From positions 1 to 52,136 of the forward strand of contig CAUCTV010000008.1 of NCBI GenBank assembly GCA_958445895.1: a stretch of DNA of 52,136 nucleotides. Direction: 5' to 3'. The notes under the pieces were generated by a model that saw only the letters and a program-made list of their open reading frames with translations, had not been told where the DNA came from and ran no database searches. The position numbers and the translations under genes are program-made. Each line of letters begins with the position of its first letter. Position 1 is the stretch's first letter. This document shows, one piece after another, positions 32,526 through 40,234 of the stretch. Source of the DNA: an uncultured Collinsella sp. Its GTDB lineage: Bacteria > Actinomycetota > Coriobacteriia > Coriobacteriales > Coriobacteriaceae.

Positions 32526-34601
32526 CTAACGCAGGTAAGCCTTCGCGTTGCTCAGACTGTAGGCAATCGTCGAACCGTTGTGCAGCAGCGACGACGCCTG
32601 CGGGGTAATCGTTCCGGTAATGCCCAGCGCCAGGAGCGCTGAGTTGGTGAGCATCACCTTAGAGTAGGAGCTCGTCAAACGATCAACGAGGCCCTGACTC
32701 ATGCGGCGCAGACGCACGATCGCGGCCAGATCCGTATCGGTCAGGATGATGTCGGCGACCTCCTTGGCGATGTCGCTTCCGCCACCCATTGCCAGCCCCA
32801 CGTCGGCCAAACCGAGCGCCGGCGAATCATTGACGCCGTCGCCCACCATGGCAACGTGGCGCCCCTCGCCCTTAATTCGCTCTACATACGCGTACTTGTC
32901 CTCGGGCAGCAGCTCGGCCTTAAACTCGTCGACACCTGCCTCGCGAGCAATGCGCTCGGCCGTGCGCTCGGAGTCGCCCGTGAGCATGACGACATGCTTG
33001 ACGCCCAGCGCATGCAGGTCGGCGATGGCCTCACGGACCCCGGGCTTGAGCGGATCCTCGATGCCGAGCACGCCGACGACCGTGCCGTCGACCGCCAGAT
33101 ACAGCGGCGACAGGCCCTGCATCTGGGACTCGATTTGCTCCTTAATGTCGGACTCGAGCTGCGCGCCCTCATCCTCAAATACAAAATGCACCGAACCGAT
33201 GATGGCGCGACGCCCTTCAATGGACGAAGCGATGCCGTGCGCCACGATGTACTCGACGGCGGCATGGCGCTCGCGGTGCTCGAGCCCGCGCTCGCGGGCG
33301 GCGTTGACCACGGCGCGCGCCACCGGATGCGGGAAATGTTCCTCCAAGCAAGCAGAAAGGCGCAGGACCTCGTCCTCGCTCCAGCCGTCGGTGGTGAGCA
33401 CGCAGGCAAGACGCGGCTGCGCCTCGGTGAGCGTGCCGGTCTTATCAAACACAATGGTGTCGGCCTTGGCAAACGACTCAAAGTACTTGGCGCCCTTGAC
33501 CATGACGCCCATCTTGGCAGCATCGCTCATGGCAGTCATGACGGCGACGGAACCCGTGAGCTTGAGTGCGCACGAGTAGTCGACCATCAGCGCCGCCGAG
33601 GTCTTAATGAGGCTACGCGTGGTGAGAGCGACAAGGCCCGCGAGCAGGAAGTTCCACGGGACGATCTTGTTGGCGAGGTCTTCCATGTGCGACTGGCCCT
33701 CGGACTTGAGCGAGTCGGCCGTCTGCACGAGCGAGACGATCGAGCGCAGTTTGGTCTGCGCCGTGTTGGCGCGCACGCGCACCAAGATGCTGCCGTCCTC
33801 CACGACGGTGCCGGCGAACACGTCGTCGCCCACGCTGCGCTCGACGGCCAGCGGCTCGCCGGTCAGGGTCGCCTGGTTGACCATGGCGCTCCCCTGCTCG
33901 ACCACGCCGTCAATGCAGATGGACATGCCGGTACGCACGGCTACCAAGTCGCCAGGCTCAAGCTCGGTAGCGGCAACGCTCACCTCGGTGTCGCCGACCA
34001 CCTTTTGTGCCTTGTCGGGCACGTCGAGCAGCGAGTTGATGAGCTCGTTTTCGCTCATGGCACGGGTGTAGTCCTCGAGCAGCTCGCCCACGTTGAGCAG
34101 GAACATAGTCTGGCCCGCGGTGTCGACATCACGTTTGACGAACGAAATGCCGATAGCCGAAGCGTCGAGCACAGGAACGGTCAGGCGCGGCTGCGCCAGC
34201 TCATGAAGGGCAGCGCGCAAAAATGCCATGTAACCGGCCACGACAAACACCGCACGCAGAGGCGTCGGCAAGAACCAGCGGCGCGCGTAGTGGGCGCCGA
34301 TAAGTGTGGCAAGATCCATGACGAGCTTGTGCTTGCGCGGCTCAAGCTGCATCACGTAACCCGTCTTTGCGTCGGCAATGACTTGGGCGTCGAGCTCACC
34401 GACGGCGGCCAGCACGGCATCGCGACACGGCTCGTCATATTCGAGCGCTAACTGGCCAATACGGCCATAGACACGCACCTTGCGCACGCCGTCGATGTCA
34501 CCGCTGAGCTTTAGAAGCGCATCGAGATCGCTCTCTGGCACAGGACCCGCCAACTGGAGGCGGGTCCTGCCGGGGATCTCGCTGATAATCGAGAATCTCA
34601 T
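32526..34601 (-). CDS. Heavy-metal P1B-type ATPase
   Basis: A 691-residue metal exporter of the plasma membrane. Residues 1-75 have an HMA-like fold without CxxC. Actuator motif TGEP (247-250), phosphorylation Asp386 in DKTGTLT, HP motif at 425-426, and hinge MVGDGVNDSPALGLADVG near the end are present. The transmembrane metal site is DYSCALK (341-347) in place of the usual CPC/SPC, so it is not a standard Cu or Zn/Cd pump; Mn, Fe or another divalent metal is possible. The small membrane protein at 34620 lies 18 bases upstream and is cotranscribed, recalling the mycobacterial PacL/CtpC pairing. Confidence 0.9.
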   Translation of the reverse strand: MRFSIISEIPGRTRLQLAGPVPESDLDALLKLSGDIDGVRKVRVYGRIGQLALEYDEPCRDAVLAAVGELDAQVIADAKTGYVMQLEPRKHKLVMDLATLIGAHYARRWFLPTPLRAVFVVAGYMAFLRAALHELAQPRLTVPVLDASAIGISFVKRDVDTAGQTMFLLNVGELLEDYTRAMSENELINSLLDVPDKAQKVVGDTEVSVAATELEPGDLVAVRTGMSICIDGVVEQGSAMVNQATLTGEPLAVERSVGDDVFAGTVVEDGSILVRVRANTAQTKLRSIVSLVQTADSLKSEGQSHMEDLANKIVPWNFLLAGLVALTTRSLIKTSAALMVDYSCALKLTGSVAVMTAMSDAAKMGVMVKGAKYFESFAKADTIVFDKTGTLTEAQPRLACVLTTDGWSEDEVLRLSACLEEHFPHPVARAVVNAARERGLEHRERHAAVEYIVAHGIASSIEGRRAIIGSVHFVFEDEGAQLESDIKEQIESQMQGLSPLYLAVDGTVVGVLGIEDPLKPGVREAIADLHALGVKHVVMLTGDSERTAERIAREAGVDEFKAELLPEDKYAYVERIKGEGRHVAMVGDGVNDSPALGLADVGLAMGGGSDIAKEVADIILTDTDLAAIVRLRRMSQGLVDRLTSSYSKVMLTNSALLALGITGTITPQASSLLHNGSTIAYSLSNAKAYLR

Positions 34602-34619
34602 TGTTTATGCCTGGGAGTG

Positions 34620-34865
34620 CTACTCGGCTGCCTTGTCCGCAGCGGCCTCGCTCTGGGTGATGTAAGCAGCCTCGGCAACCATGTCGTCGACCTCGGCCTT
34701 GGCCTGCTCGACCATGTCCTGGTAGCCGTTCTTGATGCGCATACCGCACGCGATACCCTGCACGCAGGCGTTCTTTACCGGAGCGCTGGTGAGCAGCTTG
34801 ATGCCGGCCGTACCGAGCAGAAAACCGCCACCGACAAGCAGGGTGTTAAACGTCGACTTCTTCAT
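34620..34865 (-). CDS. Small single-pass protein paired with the P-type ATPase (DUF6110-like)
   Basis: An 81-residue protein starting MKKSTFNTLLVGGGFLLGTAG at ATG 34865, with GGGAGAAG upstream. One hydrophobic segment (about 8-27) including a glycine-zipper LVGGGFLLGTAGIKLL, then an amphipathic, Glu/Ala-rich helix to the C terminus. Two cysteines (NACVQGIACG) follow the membrane segment. Proteins of this type precede P1B ATPases in several gut bacteria, and mycobacterial PacL proteins play a scaffold/metal-binding role for CtpC. The acidic/His metal tail of PacL is not seen here, so function by analogy only. Confidence 0.8.
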   Translation of the reverse strand: MKKSTFNTLLVGGGFLLGTAGIKLLTSAPVKNACVQGIACGMRIKNGYQDMVEQAKAEVDDMVAEAAYITQSEAAADKAAE

Positions 34866-35202
34866 GTTGCTTCTCCCTTTTGCCGCATTGGACGCGGCAC
34901 GGTGCCTCAGCACCCGAGTAAATAAGTTTGCTCGAGCACACTTTTGGAAAATAGTTTAGTTTATCTAACTATTGAGGTCAACAAAGGTTAACTTTTTGGA
35001 AATCTTGGGGCGCGGAACAGCCGACTTCTGGCGATCCGCCCGCCGCGATGTACATCCGTGACGCCAAAGAGGAGGCCCTCTCCTCTCCAGCAAATTGAAG
35101 GTGAATGGTTTTCAGCATCCATAAAGAATGAGGGCGCCAACGGCGCCCTCATTCACCAAATTCAATCCAGCCCCACCTGACCCGAACGGCCGAGTCGTCA
35201 CA
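34866..35202. other. Upstream region of the metal ATPase operon
   Basis: Contains TAGTTTAGTTTATCTAACTA (34952-34971), an AT-rich imperfect dyad (TTAG-N5-CTAA core) that could bind a DtxR/MntR-like repressor. Perfect hairpin GAATGAGGGCGCC / GGCGCCCTCATTC at 35126-35154 may end the gatCAB transcript. No gene seen. Confidence 0.5.
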
Positions 35203-35343
35203 GAACCCGGGAGCCCCGGCAGGGCGGATGCTTGCTCAAAATGAGTTCCGCACGCAAAGAAGGCCACTTAATGTGGCCTTCGTCTTGCGCAGGACTGTTC
35301 GAAATTTTGAGGAAGCACCCGCCCTGCCGGGGCTCCCGGGTTC
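35203..35343 (-). repeat. Large structured 3' element, copy 2
   Basis: Outer arms of 40 bases (35203-35242 and 35304-35343) pair with two mismatches. The inner stem GAAGGCCAC / GTGGCCTTC closes an ATTAA loop on the minus strand (35259-35281). Flanks ACAGTCCTG and GTGCGGAACTC are shared with copy 1. It starts four bases after the gatB stop and is in the gatB sense orientation. Confidence 0.75.
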
Positions 35344-35347
35344 CCGC

Positions 35348-37024
35348 TTACGAGAGCGACGTTCTCAGCAACTCGTTGAAGAGCTTCGGGTTGCCCTTGC
35401 CGCGGCTTGCCTTCATGCACTGGCCCACCAAAAAGCCGATGACCTTCTGGTTTCCGTCGCGGTACTGCTGCGCCTGATCGGCACAGTTAGCCAGCACCTC
35501 GTCCACGATCGGCTGCAGCGCGCCGGCATCGCTCACCTGACGCATGCCGCGCTCGTCGACAATCTTGTTGGGGTCGTCACCGGTCTGGGCCATGGCCTCA
35601 AAGACCTCGTGCGCCTGGTTGGAGCTGATGGCATCGGTCGCCAGCAGCTTGGCGAGTGCCGCCACTTGAGCCGGCACGATGCCGGACTCGGCGAGCGACA
35701 CGCCCGCGCCCTTAAGGTAGGCGATCATCTCGTTGACCAGCAGGTTTGCGACCGTCTGGGCCTCCTTGCCAGCCACACCGGCAGCGGCCGCCTCAAAGAA
35801 GTCGGCAAACTCGGGGTCGCCGGCGATCTGCTCAGCGTCGGCCGCCTTAATGCCAAAGTCGGCCTCAAAACGGGCGCACTTGGCATCGGGCAGCTCGGGA
35901 ATCTCGCCGCGGCAGCGATCGATAAACTCGTCATCCAAATCGAACGGCGCCAGATCGGGGTCGGGGAACAGACGATAGTCGTCGGCAGTCTCCTTGACGC
36001 GCATGACCACGGTGCGCTTGCGGCTGGGCTCCCAGTGGCGGGTCTCCTGATAGATGATGCCGCCCTCCTCGAGCACCTCGGCCTGACGGCAGATCTCGTA
36101 GGCAAGGCCGTCATGCAGGCTCTTAAACGAGTTGAGGTTCTTGAGCTCGGTCTTGGTGCCCAGCTTGGTCTCGCCGCGGCGGCGCAGCGACACGTTGCCG
36201 TCGCAACGCATGGAACCCTTCTCCATAGAGCAGTCGGAAATGCCCAGCGTCACAAAGATGCGACGGAGCTTTTCCATAAACAGGCGCGCCTCCTCGGGCG
36301 TGCGCAGATCGGGCTCAGTCACGAGCTCAATCAAGGGCGTGCCGCAGCGGTTGTAGTCGACGAGCGACTCGGCCGCGGCGGTAATGCGGCCCTCGGCGCC
36401 ACCCACGTGGACCATCTTGGCGGCGTCCTCCTCCATGTGGATGCGCAGGATGCGAATGGGCACCGTGTAGGAACCGTCCTCGCGGCGCTCGGGCATCTGC
36501 AGGCTGGACGCATCGTAGCTGGCCAGGTGACCGGCGCGCTGGTTGCCCTCGCGCATGGTAGAGGACATGGACGTGGACAGGCCCTCGGCGTTGGCCGAGG
36601 CGCTCGCCAGGCTCTGGGCCTCGGCCTCGCCAAACGCGCAGTCGGGGCGCTCGGCGGCACCGCGACCGGTCACGTCCAGGTCCAGGTGACCGTACATGGC
36701 AAAGGCGACCGGACCCTGCGTGGTCTGGAAGTTCTTGGCCATGTCGGGATAGAAGTAGTGCTTACGGTAGAACATCGAGTGGCGCTGGATCTCGCAGTTG
36801 GTGGCGAGACCGGCCTTGACGATGCTCTCGATGGCGCGCTTGTTGGGCACCGGCAGGGCGCCGGGCAGGCCCAGGCACACCGGGCACACGTTGGCGTTGG
36901 GCTCGTCATCGTGGCTGAGCTTGCAGTTGCAGAACATCTTGGTATCGAGTGCAGTGAGCTCGGTATGGATCTCCAGGCCAATCACGGCCTCCCAATCCTG
37001 TAGGACCTCGGAAAGCTCCTTCAT
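35348..37024 (-). CDS. gatB: Asp/Glu-tRNA amidotransferase subunit B
   Basis: A 558-residue kinase/amidation subunit of GatCAB, which converts Glu-tRNA-Gln (and Asp-tRNA-Asn) to the amide form. VIGLEIHTEL starts the cradle domain. Zinc ligands are in FCNC (32-34) and VCPVC (47-50), with YPDMAKNFQ and RIHMEEDAAK in the active site, then LIELVTEPDLRTPEEA. The helical and YqeY tail end with GFLVGQCMKASRGKGNP. An insertion of about 68 residues (roughly 121-188, Ala/Ser-rich) sits between YGHLDLDV and RIHMEEDA, absent from the usual ~480-residue proteins. The start overlaps the gatA stop (TAATG). Confidence 0.97.
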   Translation of the reverse strand: MKELSEVLQDWEAVIGLEIHTELTALDTKMFCNCKLSHDDEPNANVCPVCLGLPGALPVPNKRAIESIVKAGLATNCEIQRHSMFYRKHYFYPDMAKNFQTTQGPVAFAMYGHLDLDVTGRGAAERPDCAFGEAEAQSLASASANAEGLSTSMSSTMREGNQRAGHLASYDASSLQMPERREDGSYTVPIRILRIHMEEDAAKMVHVGGAEGRITAAAESLVDYNRCGTPLIELVTEPDLRTPEEARLFMEKLRRIFVTLGISDCSMEKGSMRCDGNVSLRRRGETKLGTKTELKNLNSFKSLHDGLAYEICRQAEVLEEGGIIYQETRHWEPSRKRTVVMRVKETADDYRLFPDPDLAPFDLDDEFIDRCRGEIPELPDAKCARFEADFGIKAADAEQIAGDPEFADFFEAAAAGVAGKEAQTVANLLVNEMIAYLKGAGVSLAESGIVPAQVAALAKLLATDAISSNQAHEVFEAMAQTGDDPNKIVDERGMRQVSDAGALQPIVDEVLANCADQAQQYRDGNQKVIGFLVGQCMKASRGKGNPKLFNELLRTSLS

Positions 37025-38538
37025 TACAGCTCGCCTCCCTTCCCGGCAAAATCGGGCGCGACGGAAAGCGCGGGCGCACCCGTGGCGGCATCGGCAAAGC
37101 CGCGCTCCAGGGCGCGGGCAAACGTGAGCAGCTGACGGTCCTTAAAGGCCGGACCCACCAGCTGGGCAGAAACGGGCAGCTTGCTGTCCTCGCCCAGGCC
37201 CAGCGGCACCGAGATACCACCGTTGCCGCAGATGTTGAGCGAGATGGTGTACAGATCGGAAAGGTACATCTGCGTGGGGTCGCTAATCTCGCCAAACTTA
37301 AAGGCCGTGCGCGGCGAGGCGGGCATGAGGATGGTGTCCACCTTGGCATACGCGGCATCGTAGTCCTGCGTGATGAGCGTGCGGGCCTTTTGCGCAGCGT
37401 AGTAGTACTTGTCGTACACGCCCGAGCTCAGCAGGTAGGCGCCGAGCATCTGACGGCGCTTGGCCTCGGCACCAAAGCCGTGGGCGCGGCTGAGCGAGCT
37501 CTGGTCGGACAGGTTGGCGCAGCCTTCCTCCTGGTAGCCGTAGCGAATGCCGTCGAAACGGGCCAAGTTGGAGAACGCCTCGGCCGGGCCGATGACGTAG
37601 TAGGCGGCGATGGCGGCGTCCAGGTGCGGCAGGTCGACCTCCACGAGCTCGGCGCCCTGGTTCTGCAGCTCCTGGGCGGCGCGCTGAACAGCGGCCTTGA
37701 CCTCGGGCGTCAGGCCCTCGGCCTCCATAAACGCGGGGATAATGCCCACGCGCTTGCCCTCGATGCTGTCGTTGAGATGCTCAGTAAAGTCGACGGCGCA
37801 ATCCTGGCTGGTGCAGTCGTACGGATCGTGACCCGCGCCGGTAAGCGCGTTCATGGCCAGCGCGACATCCTCGACCGTGCGGCCAAAGGGGCCCACCTGG
37901 TCGAGCGACGAGCCAAAGGCAACCACGCCGTAACGGCTCACGGCGCCATACGTGGGCTTAAATCCCACCACGCCGCACAGGCTCGCCGGCTGGCGAATGG
38001 AGCCACCGGTGTCCGAGCCCAGCGAGAGCGCGACCTCGCCCGCAGCGACGGCGGCAGCGGAGCCGCCCGAGGAGCCGCCGGGCACGCGCTCGGTATCCCA
38101 GGGGTTGTTGGTGCGGTGGAACGCCGAGGACTCGGTGGAGCTGCCAAAGGCAAACTCGTCCATGTTGGCCTTGCCCATGGGCAGGCAGCCGGCGTCGAGC
38201 ATGCGCTGGACGCAGGTGGCGGTGTAGACGCTCTGGTAGTTCTCGAGCATGCGGGTAGCGCAGGTGGTGCGCGTGCCCACGAGGTTCATGTTGTCCTTGA
38301 TGGCCAGCGGCACGCCCGCGAGCGGGGGCAGAGCCTCGCCAGCGGCGCGGCGGGCGTCGATTTTGGCGGCAGCCTCAAGCGCGAGCTCGGGCGCCACCTG
38401 CAGAAATGCCCGGACTCCGCCCTCGCGCGCCTCGATGGCAGCAAGGGAGGCCTGGGCCACCTCGGTAGCGGTAAAGTCGCCGGCGGCAACGCCCGCGGCG
38501 ATCTGGGCGGCGGTAAGGGAATCGAAGCTTAGCGCCAT
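37024..38538 (-). CDS. gatA: Asp/Glu-tRNA amidotransferase subunit A
   Basis: A 504-residue amidase-signature glutaminase that supplies ammonia to GatB. The Ser-cisSer-Lys triad is visible: Lys in LAIKDNMNLVGT, cis-Ser in PGGSSGGSAAAVAAG and the nucleophile in GSDTGGSIRQPASLCG. Later landmarks GFDGIRYG-like RFDGIRYGYQEEG and MLGAYLLSSGVYDKYY are typical GatA. Start overlaps the gatC stop and the stop overlaps the gatB start, so the three are translationally coupled. Confidence 0.97.
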   Translation of the reverse strand: MALSFDSLTAAQIAAGVAAGDFTATEVAQASLAAIEAREGGVRAFLQVAPELALEAAAKIDARRAAGEALPPLAGVPLAIKDNMNLVGTRTTCATRMLENYQSVYTATCVQRMLDAGCLPMGKANMDEFAFGSSTESSAFHRTNNPWDTERVPGGSSGGSAAAVAAGEVALSLGSDTGGSIRQPASLCGVVGFKPTYGAVSRYGVVAFGSSLDQVGPFGRTVEDVALAMNALTGAGHDPYDCTSQDCAVDFTEHLNDSIEGKRVGIIPAFMEAEGLTPEVKAAVQRAAQELQNQGAELVEVDLPHLDAAIAAYYVIGPAEAFSNLARFDGIRYGYQEEGCANLSDQSSLSRAHGFGAEAKRRQMLGAYLLSSGVYDKYYYAAQKARTLITQDYDAAYAKVDTILMPASPRTAFKFGEISDPTQMYLSDLYTISLNICGNGGISVPLGLGEDSKLPVSAQLVGPAFKDRQLLTFARALERGFADAATGAPALSVAPDFAGKGGEL

Positions 38539-38849
38539 TACTCGCTCTCCCCCTCTCCCAAAATGGACGGCACGCGGAAGTAGCGGTCGCGCGCGCTGCC
38601 GGCGTTTTCGAGCGCAACGTCGAGCGGCAGGTCGCGCTCGGGCTCGCGCAGGTCGTCGCCCATCACGTTGGACAGGCTTCCGATGGGATGGAACGTGGGC
38701 TCCACGTCGGGCAAGTCATATTGCAAGACGGGCTCGAGCATCTGGACGGCGTCGTTCAGGTAGGACGTCATCTGGGTGAGCTCGTCATCGGTCAGTGCGA
38801 TCTTTGCGTACTCGGCGATGCCGCGCACGTCTTTCTCGCTGAGTGCCAT
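38538..38849 (-). CDS. gatC: Asp/Glu-tRNA amidotransferase subunit C
   Basis: A 103-residue linker subunit that stabilises GatA-GatB. I take ATG 38849 (MALSEKDVRGIAEYAKIAL), preceded by AAGGGAG. The family pattern (V..IA.LA.I.L.. then E....L...L..MLEPV) is met, and RVPSILGEGE closes the protein. First gene of gatCAB. Confidence 0.94.
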   Translation of the reverse strand: MALSEKDVRGIAEYAKIALTDDELTQMTSYLNDAVQMLEPVLQYDLPDVEPTFHPIGSLSNVMGDDLREPERDLPLDVALENAGSARDRYFRVPSILGEGESE

Positions 38850-39050
38850 AGGCGCTCCCTTCCGCATAACAGATAAACCGCTCTAGTATACAAGGCAACG
38901 CCGCTTGGAGCAGGTGCTTTACCTAAATGCAGCGAAAACGTAACGAGGGCGGCGGTTGGCAGGCGGCAGGCTGGCGGTTCTGCAGCGAAACCGCACCGCC
39001 CACAGCGAAAACCGTCCCGCCCACAATGAAAACCGCGCCGTCCATAATGA

Positions 39051-39115
39051 AAACCATCACAACATTCGACGCTTTTCGTCAAAATCGCGATTTTCATCGA
39101 ATGTTGCGATGGTTT
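39051..39115. repeat. Nested palindrome family, copy 1
   Basis: AAACCATCACAACATTCGA pairs with TCGAATGTTGCGATGGTTT, with the perfect inner palindrome AAAATCGCGATTTT. A second copy is at 51341-51402. Both lie beside a REP-like palindrome. Confidence 0.75.
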
Positions 39116-39125
39116 GGAAGCCCCG

Positions 39126-39160
39126 ACCACCACAAAGGTGCCTGTCCCCTTTGTGGTGGT
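39126..39160. repeat. REP-like palindrome
   Basis: ACCACCACAAAGG / CCTTTGTGGTGGT arms around TGCCTGTCC; 13 bases from the sortase 3' end. Confidence 0.8.
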
Positions 39161-39173
39161 TCTGAAGAATGTC

Positions 39174-40112
39174 CTATGCCGAGGCCTTGGCCTTGCGGCG
39201 CTTACGGATCGTGTGGATCACGATGTCCAGCAGCAACAGCACAATGGCCACGACCACGATGAGCACGGCAAACTCGCGCTTGCCCCAGTGGCGACCGGCC
39301 AGCGACTTTTGCTTGTCGACGTCCTTCTTGTTGTACTTGGTGCGCACGCAATGCACCAGCAGGCGATGGTCGTTCACGCCGTAGGGCGTGCAGGTGACAA
39401 GCGTCACCTTGTCGGCGCCGGGCTCGATGGTTAGCGACTCCATCTCCTCGGGCAGCACGACCTCGGAGTCCACCATCTTGTAGGCGAGCGTCTTGTTCAT
39501 GGTGTGCAGCAGCACCAGGTCGCCGGGCTCCAGCGAGTGGATGTCGTCGAACATGCTCAGGTTGCGCATGCCCGAGTGCGCGGTGAGCACGCAATGCGTC
39601 GAGGTGCCGCCCACCGGCAGGCTCGTGCCCTCCAGGTGGCCGACGCCTGCCATAAGGACTTCTTCGCTCGTGCCGTGGTAGATGGGCATGCTCACGTCGA
39701 TGGAGGGGATCTCGACCCAGCTCATCATGGGGTCGCGGTCAAAGATGAGCTGCTGGGCGTAGGGCTCGATCTGGTCGGCGGGAAGCTCGGTGGCCTCGCC
39801 CGCCAGCTGCTCGTTAAAGGAGCGCGCCTGGAGCAGGATGCGCTCGCGCTCCTCGGCAGACAGCGCGTCCACGGTGCTGGACACGGTGCTGATCTGGTTG
39901 AACACGCCCGAGGCCTCAAGCCGGTCCAAGATCCACGGCCAGGTCATAAGGCCCACGCCAATAAGGATGATGACGATGGTGATGAGCCGGTCGGCCCAGC
40001 GCGGCAGCCGCTTGCGACGGCGCTTGGGCTTTGGTTGAGGTTTGGGCTGAGGGTTTGAGCCGCCGTTGTCCGCGGCGTTATTGCTCTTCATATGTTTAGC
40101 GCCCTGCACCAT
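39174..40112 (-). CDS. Class C (pilus-polymerising) sortase
   Basis: A 312-residue membrane transpeptidase that links pilin subunits. The N-terminal membrane helix (about 42-60) follows a Pro/Lys/Arg-rich cytoplasmic tail. A lid motif DPMMSW (127-132) identifies class C. Catalytic His179 (LTAHSG), Cys241 (TLVTCTPYG) and Arg250 (NDHRLLVHCVR) are all present. A second membrane helix (282-300) and a basic tail close it. AGGAG lies nine bases before ATG 40112. It is separated from the pilin genes by the winged-helix gene and a repeat region, but is the only sortase in the window and presumably builds the pilus encoded at 42195-49108. Confidence 0.94.
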   Translation of the reverse strand: MVQGAKHMKSNNAADNGGSNPQPKPQPKPKRRRKRLPRWADRLITIVIILIGVGLMTWPWILDRLEASGVFNQISTVSSTVDALSAEERERILLQARSFNEQLAGEATELPADQIEPYAQQLIFDRDPMMSWVEIPSIDVSMPIYHGTSEEVLMAGVGHLEGTSLPVGGTSTHCVLTAHSGMRNLSMFDDIHSLEPGDLVLLHTMNKTLAYKMVDSEVVLPEEMESLTIEPGADKVTLVTCTPYGVNDHRLLVHCVRTKYNKKDVDKQKSLAGRHWGKREFAVLIVVVAIVLLLLDIVIHTIRKRRKAKASA

Positions 40113-40138
40113 CGCCGGTCACTCCTCTACAACTCAAG

Positions 40139-40156
40139 TTGTCTAAACAAATAATA
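40139..40156 (-). promoter_or_regulatory. Sortase promoter with TTGTYTAAACAA motif
   Basis: TATTAT (-10-like, minus strand, 40156-40151) directly precedes TTGTTTAGACAA on the same strand. A similar TGTTTAAACA palindrome lies at the pilus operon promoter (49209-49218). Confidence 0.45.
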
Positions 40157-40234
40157 GCCGATTAGCGAGCTTCCGCACCGGACAACGCAGCTAGGACCGA
40201 AGCACCGCCGACGATTCGAATTCTTGGAGACCTT

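Larger units (their letters stand above)
38850..39173. other. Repeat-rich gap between gatC and the sortase
   Basis: 324 bp. It contains the gatC promoter side, a short 21-bp-period tandem array at 38982-39060 (ARYGAAAACCG unit, about four copies), the nested palindrome 39051-39115 and the REP-like palindrome 39126-39160. No gene is seen; an open frame across the array is not credible. Confidence 0.6.

Noticed and set aside
38982..39060. Coding tandem repeat (GFHCGRD-like heptads on the minus strand)
   Set aside because: The 21-bp period is a simple DNA repeat; no ribosome-binding site, and the frame is interrupted by palindromes shared with other loci.
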